Of a DNA stretch of 64,000 bases, positions 25,074 to 34,855 are shown one piece after another. The position numbers were made by a program, and so were the translations under genes. The stretch's first letter is position 1, and each line of letters starts with the position of its first letter. Origin of the DNA: Sporocytophaga myxococcoides DSM 11118 (GTDB lineage Bacteria; Bacteroidota; Bacteroidia; Cytophagales; Cytophagaceae); NCBI RefSeq assembly GCF_000426725.1, contig NZ_AUFX01000011.1:186001-250000 (forward strand), read 5' to 3'. The notes beneath the pieces were generated by a model. That model had not been told where the DNA came from and did not search any database. It saw only the letters and a list, made by a program, of their open reading frames with translations.

Positions 25074-26681
25074 GTGCATCACAACTTACTACTAATACTC
25101 AGTCTTCTTTTTGCAGTTTTTCTCCTTGTGATGTTGGCACAAAAGATAAAAATTGCATATCCTATATTTCTGGTACTGGCAGGTCTGGCAATCAGCTTCA
25201 TTCCGGGTATTCCTATCATTAAGTTAGAACCAGACCTCGTTTTCCTGATCTTCCTGCCCCCCTTGCTCTATGAAGCTGCATGGTACACTTCATGGAAAGA
25301 CTTCTGGAAATGGAAGCGCCCCATAAGCTTGCTCGCTTTTGGACTTGTATTTTTCACTTCCACTTTAGTAGCTTATTTCTCTAGCGGTATAATCCCTGGA
25401 TTTACATTAGCACTAGGTTTTCTTTTGGGAGGAATTATATCTCCACCTGATGCTGTTGCTGCAACCGCTGTATTAAAGGGACTTGAAGTACCAAAGCGTG
25501 TCTTAACTATTCTTGAAGGAGAAAGTCTCGTCAATGACGCATCTTCACTGATTGTCTTCAGATTTGCATTGGCGGCAATACTTACTGGTACCTTCTCTTT
25601 TCATGAAGCTGCCGCACAATTTTTCCTTGTAGCTTCAATGGGAGTTGTTGTTGGGCTTGCAGGCGCTCATATAATGTACGTCATACATCGTTTCCTTCCT
25701 ACAACACCTGCAATAGATGCAGCATTAACAGTAATGACGCCATATATCCTGTTCCTCACAGCAGAACAGTTTCATTTTTCCGGAGTAATGGCAGTTGTAA
25801 GTGGTGGGCTCTTTATTTCTTACCGTTCACATGAAGTTTTCACTACGGGCACTACCCGCATCAATATGCTTGGTGTGTGGGTTACCATGATATTTATTAT
25901 GAATGCTGTTGTATTTATTCTGATTGGTCTTGAACTACCAGAAATAATCAATGGACTGGGAGAATATTCAATTGCTCAAGGAATAAAATATGGCTTATTA
26001 GTTAGTGGTATCATTATATTGCTCAGATTTTTATGGGTATTTCCGGCAACCCATATTCCCCGATGGCTTAATGCAGAAATTCGCAAAGAATCCAATCCGG
26101 GCTGGAAAGGTCCTTTAGTAGTAAGTTGGGCAGGAATGCGTGGAGTAGTCTCTCTGGCTACTGCATTGTCTATTCCAATGCTCATGAACGATGGTACTGC
26201 TTTCCCTCACCGCAACCTGATTATCTTTATCACATTCATAACAATATTTGTCACCCTTGTAGTCCAGGGACTTACACTACCCCTGATCATTAAACTCATT
26301 AAGTTAAAAGAAATAGATAATATCATTCCTGAAGATGAACAGCAGACTGGAATAAATTTAAGATTATCTAATGTAGCCCTTCGTCGCTTATGCGATAAAT
26401 ATGCTTTGGAGATACAAGAAAATGAATTAGTAAGTATCCTAAAAACAAACCTTGAGCACGAAGTAGCTACCTCGCAGAAAAGACTTGCCTCTTTAGAATG
26501 CGATACAACTCAAATTGAAGAGAGAGAGGATTATCGTAAAATCTTATTAGATATTTATGCAACTCAGCGCATAGAACTATTTCAATTAAGAAAAGAAAAG
26601 TTCTTCAGCGATGAGGAAATTAGAAAAGCAGAAATACAATTGGATCTGAATGAAATGAAGGTCAGTGGTGCTGCGCACTAA
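25074..26681 (+). CDS. Na+/H+ antiporter, CPA1 family
   Basis: The 535-residue protein starts at a GTG that gives the N-terminus expected for this family (HHNLLLILSLLFAVFLLVML). There are 12 or so membrane helices over residues 1-420. Signature stretches include LEPDLVFLIFLPPLLYEAAW near 55-75, GGIISPPDAVAATAVL near 122 and LEGESLVNDASSLIVFR near 147, the last containing the ND ion-binding pair. A charged C-terminal tail of about 110 residues is cytoplasmic and partly coiled coil. It exchanges Na+ (or K+) for protons across the inner membrane. It is 40 bases downstream of the DUF4241 gene and may be cotranscribed. Confidence 0.93.
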   Translation: MHHNLLLILSLLFAVFLLVMLAQKIKIAYPIFLVLAGLAISFIPGIPIIKLEPDLVFLIFLPPLLYEAAWYTSWKDFWKWKRPISLLAFGLVFFTSTLVAYFSSGIIPGFTLALGFLLGGIISPPDAVAATAVLKGLEVPKRVLTILEGESLVNDASSLIVFRFALAAILTGTFSFHEAAAQFFLVASMGVVVGLAGAHIMYVIHRFLPTTPAIDAALTVMTPYILFLTAEQFHFSGVMAVVSGGLFISYRSHEVFTTGTTRINMLGVWVTMIFIMNAVVFILIGLELPEIINGLGEYSIAQGIKYGLLVSGIIILLRFLWVFPATHIPRWLNAEIRKESNPGWKGPLVVSWAGMRGVVSLATALSIPMLMNDGTAFPHRNLIIFITFITIFVTLVVQGLTLPLIIKLIKLKEIDNIIPEDEQQTGINLRLSNVALRRLCDKYALEIQENELVSILKTNLEHEVATSQKRLASLECDTTQIEEREDYRKILLDIYATQRIELFQLRKEKFFSDEEIRKAEIQLDLNEMKVSGAAH

Positions 26682-26726
26682 GATAACAACCATCAAATAG
26701 ATAATAATCGAATTGAAATTATATAT

Positions 26727-26764
26727 AATAAAAGTCCTGTAAATATTACAAGACTTTTATTATA
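26727..26764. terminator. Bidirectional terminator between convergent genes
   Basis: AAAAGTC and GACTTTT close a stem with inner pairing GTAA/TTAC, flanked by A-rich and T-rich tracts on both sides. It lies between the antiporter stop and the stop of the DUF418 gene, and can serve both. Confidence 0.8.
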
Positions 26765-26777
26765 TTAAAATAGAGTA

Positions 26778-28001
26778 TTAACTCCGAGCAAGTTCCTTTC
26801 TCAAAGGAACATCCTGAAGTGAAAGATACGTTACAGATCTCCAAAGCCATTCCAATGGTCCATAGTGATATCTGCTCATCCACCACTTGCTGAAAATTAA
26901 CTGAATAACAAAGTAAACCACTCCCAGAAGAAAACTATAAAAGAATCCAATAGAGTCATATAGTCCAACTCCATACCCGTAAATGAGAGGAACCCAAACT
27001 AAAGATTGCATCACATAAGTTGTTAAGCTCATTCGACCTGTGTATTTAAGAATATCAAGTCTTTTTCTTACTGCTTCATTCTGATAAAGTAAAACAAAGC
27101 TACTGAAGATGATCACTACAAAAGCAAAGTTTGCATAAGAAGACAATATGATAGTCCATGATTCAATGATTGTCTTTTCTGGGGCAATTTCAGGCAGATA
27201 GAATCTATTAAATATATACAAAGGAACAAATAAAATGGCAGCAAGTACCAAAGCAACCTGGCAATGTTTTCTATAGTTTCCAATTGTTTTAAAAAAACCA
27301 CTTCTTCCAATCACTATACCAATCATAAACAAGCCCAAAGTCTGAAACACACGTCCATATAAGAACATATACAACCATTTGGACTTTTGAGCTTCAGAAA
27401 TATTAAATGAGAGGACATCAAACAAGCTTCCTTTGGAGAATACAGCGGCGCTCGATCCATAAATTGCGTCCATTGCAACCAAAAGTGGATTACGCTGATA
27501 ATTGTGGTTCAAAGTTTTATTTATTACCATTATAACAAATGGTGTCTGTAAAAGAAAAAATACAGCAAGTATAATAAGAACTCGTGAAGGTACTTTGTCC
27601 ATAACTACGAGTACAAATCCCATAATAAAGAAATAGGTAAGAATATCACCGGAATAAACCAGGCTATGAAACCACCCTATTCCACCTAAAACGAGGAGTC
27701 TCCATATAAAACGACCTCTGAAATCTTTTCCTTTATCCGCCTGACTTTTCATCTGAATAAAGAAGCTTAATCCAAAAAGGAAAGCAAATAACGCATATGA
27801 CTTTCCCGCGAAAAGAAAATAAATCATTTCATTGACACCTTTATCCAATGATTTTAATATTTCAGAATTTGTCTCAGGAAACAGAAACAATTCAAAATGT
27901 TCCTGCATATGAACAGAGAATAGTCCAAATAAAGCTATCCCTCTTAAGACATCAATGACTTCAAGCCGGTCTGTTGGCTTTTTTAAAACAGGTATTTCCA
28001 T
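26778..28001 (-). CDS. DUF418 (YeiB-like) membrane protein
   Basis: I use the ATG at 28001 (407 residues); a TTG three codons earlier is possible. It opens with RLEVIDVLRGIALFGLF, the usual start of the DUF418/YeiB group, and has about ten membrane helices. The C-terminus contains the family hallmark YHYGPLEWLWRSVTY. These are inner-membrane proteins distantly related to acyltransferase-3; transport or acyl transfer is proposed but not established. It stands alone, convergent with the antiporter. Confidence 0.9.
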   Translation of the reverse strand: MEIPVLKKPTDRLEVIDVLRGIALFGLFSVHMQEHFELFLFPETNSEILKSLDKGVNEMIYFLFAGKSYALFAFLFGLSFFIQMKSQADKGKDFRGRFIWRLLVLGGIGWFHSLVYSGDILTYFFIMGFVLVVMDKVPSRVLIILAVFFLLQTPFVIMVINKTLNHNYQRNPLLVAMDAIYGSSAAVFSKGSLFDVLSFNISEAQKSKWLYMFLYGRVFQTLGLFMIGIVIGRSGFFKTIGNYRKHCQVALVLAAILFVPLYIFNRFYLPEIAPEKTIIESWTIILSSYANFAFVVIIFSSFVLLYQNEAVRKRLDILKYTGRMSLTTYVMQSLVWVPLIYGYGVGLYDSIGFFYSFLLGVVYFVIQLIFSKWWMSRYHYGPLEWLWRSVTYLSLQDVPLRKELARS

Positions 28002-28298
28002 AGGATTCAATTGTTAATTTTAGGTTAGGGTTAAATTACATTAGCTGAATTAGTCGACTTTGCAAAAGGTGCAATTAATCCATTAAAACCACTAAACTTA
28101 AATAAGAAAAATTATAAAAACAGGAAGGTAATTTAAGCTCTTTCCCCTGCCTTTTTACGGGAAAATAACGATTAAAAATGCGCAAAAAATGCATTTAAAG
28201 GGAATTCTCAAAAACAAATTCCTGAACAATACCTATGGATTATTTTCAAAAAGAATCTAAGAAATATATAATTAAAAAATTTGAGATTCTTAAAAAAA
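28002..28298. other. Intergenic region, about 300 bp
   Basis: AT-rich spacer between the DUF418 gene start and the DUF2752 gene stop. I see no gene and no strong terminator; it should contain the DUF418 promoter. Confidence 0.5.
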
Positions 28299-28709
28299 TT
28301 ACATCCCTCTGATAATATTTACAATCCAATTCATTACAAGAACCACAAATATCAGAATTCTATATTGTAATTTCATTCCCTTCTGTATGTACACAAAAAA
28401 AGTATCTTTCTGCCTAAAAAGGTCAACGAACATCCAAATTAATGAAATTATTATTAGTATAGAAAAAGGTATACTGAGAATATTATAAAGAAACGCCTCG
28501 GCAAAATCCCCTTTCATTAATTCAAGTGTAGCTCTACCCATGCCACAACCAGGACAAGGGATACCTGTGATTCGTTTAAAAATACAAAGGGTGAAATGCT
28601 GGTGATTATTATAGTGATCAAAAACATATAAAAACAAATACCCGCCTACAATGACAGAGATTGCAAGCAGGTATTTTAAATAGAAATTATTGAATGCTTT
28701 AAACAGCAA
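28299..28709 (-). CDS. DUF2752 membrane protein
   Basis: The 136-residue protein has three membrane helices. Its hallmark is the cysteine-rich GIPCPGCGMGRATLELMKGD near residue 50, which defines DUF2752. The start appears to be a TTG at 28709 inside the end of the TM2 gene (11-base overlap), suggesting translational coupling. The family often accompanies TM2-domain proteins in Bacteroidota. Function is unknown. Confidence 0.85.
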   Translation of the reverse strand: MLFKAFNNFYLKYLLAISVIVGGYLFLYVFDHYNNHQHFTLCIFKRITGIPCPGCGMGRATLELMKGDFAEAFLYNILSIPFSILIIISLIWMFVDLFRQKDTFFVYIQKGMKLQYRILIFVVLVMNWIVNIIRGM

Positions 28710-29037
28710 CCTGAGATAACTTATTATAATTGACTTCCCTTGCTTTACCCATTACTAAAAATAAATCTATAAGCCACCAAATGCCCATACCCCCACAGGT
28801 AAGTAATTTAGCAACTCCAAGACCTGTCTGGCCTAACATAAATCTGTCTATCCCTAAACCGCCTATTAAAATAGATACGATCAATATAGTTGTAGGATTT
28901 TTATATTGAATAGATTGAATTGCGGCAAGCTTACTATCATCTAGCCTGGAGAGTTGCTCTCTAATGAGGCCTAGTTTTTCTGCCGGAAACTTTTCGTTCA
29001 TTGAAGCAATGAACAAATCAACTTTGTTTTGGTCCAT
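28699..29037 (-). CDS. TM2 domain protein
   Basis: The 112-residue protein has a cytoplasmic helical N-terminus of about 45 residues. It is followed by the TM2 domain: PTTILIVSILIGGLGIDRFM, then a short turn, GLGVAKLLTCGGMGIWWLID and a closing LFLVMGKAREVN. Two membrane helices are predicted. TM2 proteins are of unknown function. It forms a two-gene unit with the overlapping DUF2752 gene. Confidence 0.9.
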   Translation of the reverse strand: MDQNKVDLFIASMNEKFPAEKLGLIREQLSRLDDSKLAAIQSIQYKNPTTILIVSILIGGLGIDRFMLGQTGLGVAKLLTCGGMGIWWLIDLFLVMGKAREVNYNKLSQVAV

Positions 29038-29195
29038 TTCAAAAAAAATTATGTTAAAATTAAAATCTAAAATATGGACCTAATTACGTAATTTTTTTCT
29101 TATGGTTTAAATTATTATTAATTAAAGCTCTGTCTTAATGAAAGATACAAAAAAAAACATCTAAATAAATTGCTTATTCGATCATAATAGCCAAA

Positions 29196-30230
29196 CTACA
29201 ACTTATAAAACGAAGGGCATGGTAGCCTTTTATATTTAGTTTTCTTCTTTCCTTTTTGATCACCTTCACCAAATATGTAGATCAAAGAAATTTCATGAGC
29301 CCCACCAGTTCTTTTGTTAAGCCTTGATACAACATAGTCATAGCTATAACAAAAACTAAAACCATTAATTACCACCCCTATCAACCCAATAACAGCCTCT
29401 GCATTGGTCAAGCCAGACTCATAACGTTTTACAGGAAGTCCTCGGTACCACACCCCGAACTGCACTGGTTCAAGCAAAACATTTATACCAAGATCCAATT
29501 GATCAAATTTTCCCTGAGTCTTATAAAGAATAGATGGCATAAATGCTTTTTCTTTATATTCAATCCGTGTTGATCTTCCTCTAGGACTACCGGCTATCGG
29601 TATTCTTGCTCCTGCATGAAAATTCATTTCAGCGGGCAGTCTAGTATTATCATCTAAAAAGGATTGGCGAGGTCTGTTTATGTGGTGGTATGAAAACCCA
29701 AACCAGAATACTTCAGAATAAAGTAATCCACCTGATGAGAAATCAAAATAATTTCTTTTCGATAAGTTTAATGGTTCGGAGGTACCTCCTATAAATCCAT
29801 TGTCATCATACTGATCAGGAAATATAACTTTTGAATAGTCAATACTCTGCTGAACATACGTAGCCTGTAATCCGGGAATGAATGTCCAATTTTCATTTAA
29901 CCCAATATGGTAAGAATAAAAACCGGATATCTCTGTCGATTTAAGTTTTGATGTACCTTCTTTATTCTGCATTACCATCAACCCTACCCCACTTGAATAC
30001 TTAGAGAAAAAATGATCGAACGATGCAGCATAGGTTATAAAAGGCTTTCCAGCAGTAGGCCATTGATTTCTGTAATTGAGTATAGCCCTGGATGAATGGC
30101 TTGTACCGGCAAATGCAGGATTTAAATACAAAGGTGCATTATAGAACTGAGAAAATTGTACATCCTGTGCATATGACACACTTGTATTAATTATCAATAT
30201 AGATAAAACAAACTGTATTAGAATCTTCAT
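29196..30230 (-). CDS. PorP/SprF family outer-membrane protein
   Basis: The 344-residue protein has a signal peptide ending near VSYAQ, then the family start DVQFSQFYNAPLYLNPAFAG and a string of beta strands ending near the C-terminus. PorP/SprF proteins are T9SS accessory outer-membrane proteins that tether or help secrete partner proteins carrying type B C-terminal domains. The divergent neighbour at 30440 has exactly such a domain. It is transcribed alone. Confidence 0.93.
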   Translation of the reverse strand: MKILIQFVLSILIINTSVSYAQDVQFSQFYNAPLYLNPAFAGTSHSSRAILNYRNQWPTAGKPFITYAASFDHFFSKYSSGVGLMVMQNKEGTSKLKSTEISGFYSYHIGLNENWTFIPGLQATYVQQSIDYSKVIFPDQYDDNGFIGGTSEPLNLSKRNYFDFSSGGLLYSEVFWFGFSYHHINRPRQSFLDDNTRLPAEMNFHAGARIPIAGSPRGRSTRIEYKEKAFMPSILYKTQGKFDQLDLGINVLLEPVQFGVWYRGLPVKRYESGLTNAEAVIGLIGVVINGFSFCYSYDYVVSRLNKRTGGAHEISLIYIFGEGDQKGKKKTKYKRLPCPSFYKL

Positions 30231-30439
30231 TTAATAAATCAAACCTTATTGCTTCTGTTTAGTTTTCCTTTTATTATAAATTCTTTTAAACTTCCTAGTA
30301 TGATTGATTTTCAAGGGAAGTAAAGGAGATGATAGTTTCCCTACAAACAGAAAAAACAGGAAGACAATCATACTTCATTCTGAATAACATACAGCTCTAG
30401 GTTGCCAAAACAGATATTCTGGTTTTAAATAATTGAGGG

Positions 30440-33376
30440 ATGAGAGTTTTATTATTGATATTCATTTGCATTTTATGCACCAATATTGCGCCAGCAAATG
30501 CTCAGTGTTTACCTGCCAATGCCGGATTTTCATACAGGGATACCTGCTTCAATAATTTAACACAATTTACAGGAATTGGAGTCGGTGATACTACCACCTG
30601 GAGCTGGGATTTTGGAGACCCAGGTTCCGGAACTCAAAATACAGCTTTTGGTGCTTATCCCACGCATACGTTTTCTCAGACAAATACAACTTATACAGTT
30701 ACCTTCTCATTCACTGATGCTTGCGGGAATCCTGCAACTATTACTCAAAACATATTAATTCAAAATAATCCTAATCCACCCTTATCAATTAACCTAAAAG
30801 ATACTGTTGTTTGTGATGCCCCATATTATATTGATTCAGGGATACCAGGCTTAAGTTACCAATGGTCCGATGGAGACACGACTCAAATTGATACACTAAA
30901 CAGTGCCGGAAAATACTGGGTAAAAGTTTATCAGAATGGATGTTATACATCTGACACGGTGACAATTCGTTTTTGGGGTCAGGGAAACAAAGGAGATTAT
31001 AATTGGCAATTTGGAAATAATGCAGGACTAAACTTCAATGACAACCCTCCCTCTGTAACCAATACCAACGCCAATAGCACGAATGGCGGAAGCGCTTCAA
31101 TATCGGATCCATCCGGAAATCTTTTGTTCTATACGGATGGAATAAATATTTATAACAAAGACAATAAAATTATGCAAGGAGGCACTGGATTGAAAGGCAA
31201 TTCAGACTCTTCTCAATCCGCTATAATAGTACCAGATCCTCGAGCAAACAATATCTATTACATCTTTACAGTAAACCCTTCGACCGGATTAACTTATACA
31301 ACCGTAGATTTATCACTTAATAATGGAGAAGGAAGAGTAACCAATGTCAATGTCCCCCTTAACAATCCCGTTGCCAATAAAGTATCAGGCATGAAAGATG
31401 ATCAGGGTAATTTCTGGGTGGTAGCACATGAACTTAATTCAAATAATTTCATCTCATATAAGATTGGAACAAGCGGGTTCTATCCTACCCCAGTAATCTC
31501 TTCATCAGGTACTGTACAAACGAATGGTCAGGGCTATATGAAGTTTTCTAAAGACGGAACCAAAGTAGCTGTTGCTTTGGCTGAACAAAACAGAGTTGAA
31601 ATATTTGATTTTAATAAAAATACAGGTCAACTTACTATCAGCGATACAATAACAAATGTTACAAGCCCATTTGGCCTGGAATTTTCTGATGACAACAATA
31701 AACTTTATGTAAGCACAAACGGTGATGGTCACCTTTATCAATATGATATCACAAAGGCAACATCCACTGAAATCGAAAATTCACAGGTTACTATAAGCAC
31801 TGATCCATCTGCTTCATATGAAGCCCTGCAGTTAGGACCTGACGGAAAAATATACGTAGCTCTGAAAGGTTCGGGAAGCGGCTTTCTTGGAGTTATCAAT
31901 AATCCTACGCTAGACAGCACAGATGCAGACTATCAACATAAGTCTGTAGATCTTGGCACAGAAAGCAATACTGGTCTACCCAATTTTGTAGCCAACTACT
32001 TTAATACATCTGACTGGAATTTAGCTTATGCAGATACTTGTTCCGGCTCCATAACTTTATTTCAGGCAAATGCGCCTGATACGGTATTTACCTGGACATG
32101 GAGCTTTGGTGATGGACAAACAGCAACTGGGCAAACAACTACACATACATATCCAGGACCAGGAACATATAATGTATCTGTCAGGGCAATATATGCATGT
32201 GGAGATACAACAATGACCAGAACATTGACAATTGTGGAAACACCTCCAACACCAGCAATTAAAGATACCATCATATGCGACCCAATTACCTACAAACTGG
32301 ATGCAACATTAAGCGGGCCTGGCTTATCCTACCTATGGAATACAGGATCAACATCTTCCTTTATTAATACAGACACATCTGGTACATTTATAGTGGAAGT
32401 CAGTCGGGCAGGGTGTATAAACACCGCTACAGCTACTGTTACCTTTGCGCCTGTTATCCCATTCGACTTAGGGGGTGATAAAACTTTATGTGCAGGCGAC
32501 TCAATTCAACTGGATGCACAAAACCCAGGATTAACTCATACATGGTCTACCGGAGCTACCAGTCAAAGTATAGTGGTAAAGACTTCAGGGATTTACGCTG
32601 CAACAGTTAGCAATAATGGTTTATGTCAAAAATCAGATCAGATAAATATTACCTTTATCACTCCACCTATTGTTTCATTAGGTCCGGACACGACCTTTTG
32701 TGAAGGATCAAATCCCGTGTTAGACGCTGGAGTTGTGCCTTCAGGATTTCAATATAAGTGGTCAACCAATGAAATTAACCGGCAGATTCATCCAACAACA
32801 TCAGGTACATACAGTGTAGCCATATATCGTGATCAATGCCAAAGAAGCGATACAATCAATATTGAATTTGAAGAGGCTCCAGATGTCAGTTTAAATCCAA
32901 CTTATGCACTGTGTAGTGAAAACGGGGATTCTGTGCTTCTTGATGGAGGAATAGCAGATAGTTATCTTTGGCTTCCTGGAGGACAGACAACTCAATCAAT
33001 AACTGTATTTACAGAGGGCATATATTACTTGACAGCCAAAAGCGAACATGGATGCGAAAATACAGTCAATACATTAGTTCAGGATATCTGTGAAGCAAGG
33101 GTCTTTGTCCCTAATATATTCTCACCAAATGATGATGGAAACAATGATGAATTCAGAATTTCAGGAGCCAACATCATCTCTTTTAGACTCGAAATATTTG
33201 ACCAATGGGGAGAATTGATCTTTGTATCAAATTCAATGGAAAATTCCTGGAATGGAGAGTATAGAGGAAAAACTGTACAGGAAGGTGCATATGTCTGGAA
33301 ACTCACTTATGCTGGAGAAAGCATTAGCGGAACTAAAAGCCAGACAAAAACTGGAGATGTGACAGTGCTAAGATAA
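30440..33376 (+). CDS. Large PKD/beta-propeller adhesin with T9SS type B C-terminus
   Basis: The 978-residue protein has a signal peptide ending near PANAQ. A PKD module covers about 25-115 (TTWSWDFGDPGSG). About 185-525 is a seven-blade-like propeller with lactonase/PQQ-type strands (GNLLFYTDG, GQGYMKFSKDGTKVAVA). A second PKD module lies near 530-605 (TWTWSFGDGQTATG). Then several short Ig-like repeats occur, each with a (Y/H)xWSTG motif. The last 90 residues (FVPNIFSPNDDGNNDEFRIS ... GAYVWKLTY) are the gliding motility-associated type B sorting domain. It is likely a surface adhesin or S-layer-type protein secreted with the help of the adjacent PorP/SprF protein. Confidence 0.92.
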   Translation: MRVLLLIFICILCTNIAPANAQCLPANAGFSYRDTCFNNLTQFTGIGVGDTTTWSWDFGDPGSGTQNTAFGAYPTHTFSQTNTTYTVTFSFTDACGNPATITQNILIQNNPNPPLSINLKDTVVCDAPYYIDSGIPGLSYQWSDGDTTQIDTLNSAGKYWVKVYQNGCYTSDTVTIRFWGQGNKGDYNWQFGNNAGLNFNDNPPSVTNTNANSTNGGSASISDPSGNLLFYTDGINIYNKDNKIMQGGTGLKGNSDSSQSAIIVPDPRANNIYYIFTVNPSTGLTYTTVDLSLNNGEGRVTNVNVPLNNPVANKVSGMKDDQGNFWVVAHELNSNNFISYKIGTSGFYPTPVISSSGTVQTNGQGYMKFSKDGTKVAVALAEQNRVEIFDFNKNTGQLTISDTITNVTSPFGLEFSDDNNKLYVSTNGDGHLYQYDITKATSTEIENSQVTISTDPSASYEALQLGPDGKIYVALKGSGSGFLGVINNPTLDSTDADYQHKSVDLGTESNTGLPNFVANYFNTSDWNLAYADTCSGSITLFQANAPDTVFTWTWSFGDGQTATGQTTTHTYPGPGTYNVSVRAIYACGDTTMTRTLTIVETPPTPAIKDTIICDPITYKLDATLSGPGLSYLWNTGSTSSFINTDTSGTFIVEVSRAGCINTATATVTFAPVIPFDLGGDKTLCAGDSIQLDAQNPGLTHTWSTGATSQSIVVKTSGIYAATVSNNGLCQKSDQINITFITPPIVSLGPDTTFCEGSNPVLDAGVVPSGFQYKWSTNEINRQIHPTTSGTYSVAIYRDQCQRSDTINIEFEEAPDVSLNPTYALCSENGDSVLLDGGIADSYLWLPGGQTTQSITVFTEGIYYLTAKSEHGCENTVNTLVQDICEARVFVPNIFSPNDDGNNDEFRISGANIISFRLEIFDQWGELIFVSNSMENSWNGEYRGKTVQEGAYVWKLTYAGESISGTKSQTKTGDVTVLR

Positions 33377-33464
33377 TTGAGAAAATCGAATTAAATCAAT
33401 TATTAACATAGCCGCCACACACCAGTTAGGAATGAATACACTTTTCATCATTAAAATTTAACAA

Positions 33465-34823
33465 ATGCAAATAGAAAGTTTTTTTGATAAAGGTCTGGCA
33501 CAGCTCACCTACGCTATTATAAGTGAAGGAGAAATAGCCCTTATAGATCCAGCAAGGGACCCATCTCCTTTTTTTCATTTAGAAAATAAATATAATGCCA
33601 AAATCAAAGCTGTCATTGAAACTCATCCTCATGCTGATTTCATAAGCAGTCATGGAGAATTTTCTTTGCATCAGGTAAAAATCTATGCAAGTAAATTATC
33701 AGAAGTCAATTATGAGCATGTGACCTTTGATGATGGTGATGAGATAAAAATCGGGGCAATAAAATTAAGAGCTATCAATACGCCTGGCCACTCTCCTGAC
33801 AGCATTTCAGTGTTGCTTGAAGATGAAACAGAAAATCCCTATGCGATATTTACAGGAGACACACTCTTTATTGGTGATGTAGGAAGGCCTGATTTAAGAG
33901 AGAATTCTAAGGACAGTGCAACATTAAAAGAAAAACTGGCAGGTAAATTATATCACTCGCTTCATGATAAAATATTAAAATTACCGGATAACATAATCAT
34001 ATTTCCTGCACATGGCCCCGGCTCTCTCTGTGGAAAATCAATGAGTGACAACCTTTCCGACACGCTTGGCAATCAAAGAAAAGAAAATTACGCTCTTCAA
34101 TCCATGAGTGAGTCACAGTTTATAAAACTTATTCTGGCTAACCAGCCATTTATTCCGAAATATTTCACATACGATGTTCTCATAAACAAACTTGGGGCTC
34201 CTAGACTAAGTGAAAGTATTGAAAAAGTTAAATACATAGAAAGCATCAATGAAATTGTGACTGATGCTCTGATAGTAGATACCAGAAGTTCAGATTTATT
34301 CAAGAGTGGACATATCCAAGGAGCAATTAATATTCCAAATGGAGGGAAATTTGAAACATGGTTAGGCTCTATTATAAGTCCAGACGAAACCTTTTATCTT
34401 ATAGCAAGCGATGATAATATACTGGAAGAAGTTCTTCTTAAAACAGCTAAAATAGGATACGAATCAAAAATAGCCGGAGCTATAGTCTTGCAAAAACCAT
34501 CAGGTATCCAATCAAAAAAAATAGAAGCTAAAGATGTGATCAAAGCAGATGATAAATACACCATTATAGATGTAAGAGATTCAAACGAGGTCGCTTCAGA
34601 AAAGTACTTTTTAAATTCAATAAACATTCCCCTAAACAAGCTTAGGGAAAACGTTCATTCCATACCTTCCGGAAAGCCAATTGCAGTGCACTGCGCAGGA
34701 GGATACCGATCAGCTATTGGTAGCAGTATACTTGAAAGTACACAAATTGAAAAAGTATATGATATTAGCGAAAGTATAAAATCACTTGAAGCACTACCAA
34801 AAATAGATAACCTGAAAAAGTAG
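33465..34823 (+). CDS. Metallo-beta-lactamase-fold hydrolase fused to two rhodanese domains
   Basis: The 452-residue cytoplasmic protein has an N-terminal MBL fold of the persulfide dioxygenase/glyoxalase II group (about 1-240): THPHADFISSH near 53, TPGHSPDS near 105, FTGDTLFIGDVGRPDL near 127 and FPAHGPGS near 182. Two rhodanese domains follow. The first (about 250-350, IVDTRSSDLFKSGHIQGAIN) has no cysteine at the catalytic loop and is probably structural. The second (about 360-445) has HCAGGYRS with the active cysteine. It probably handles persulfides such as glutathione or bacillithiol persulfide. Monocistronic. Confidence 0.88.
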   Translation: MQIESFFDKGLAQLTYAIISEGEIALIDPARDPSPFFHLENKYNAKIKAVIETHPHADFISSHGEFSLHQVKIYASKLSEVNYEHVTFDDGDEIKIGAIKLRAINTPGHSPDSISVLLEDETENPYAIFTGDTLFIGDVGRPDLRENSKDSATLKEKLAGKLYHSLHDKILKLPDNIIIFPAHGPGSLCGKSMSDNLSDTLGNQRKENYALQSMSESQFIKLILANQPFIPKYFTYDVLINKLGAPRLSESIEKVKYIESINEIVTDALIVDTRSSDLFKSGHIQGAINIPNGGKFETWLGSIISPDETFYLIASDDNILEEVLLKTAKIGYESKIAGAIVLQKPSGIQSKKIEAKDVIKADDKYTIIDVRDSNEVASEKYFLNSINIPLNKLRENVHSIPSGKPIAVHCAGGYRSAIGSSILESTQIEKVYDISESIKSLEALPKIDNLKK

Positions 34824-34826
34824 ATT

Positions 34827-34852
34827 AAGAGCGGGTATTTATCCCACTCTTT
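34827..34852. terminator. Hairpin terminator between convergent genes
   Basis: AAGAG-C-GGG and CCC-A-CTCTT pair around a short TATTTAT loop between the MBL-rhodanese stop and the stop of the SiaC-like gene. T-runs are short, so efficiency is uncertain. Confidence 0.55.
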
Positions 34853-34855
34853 GGC

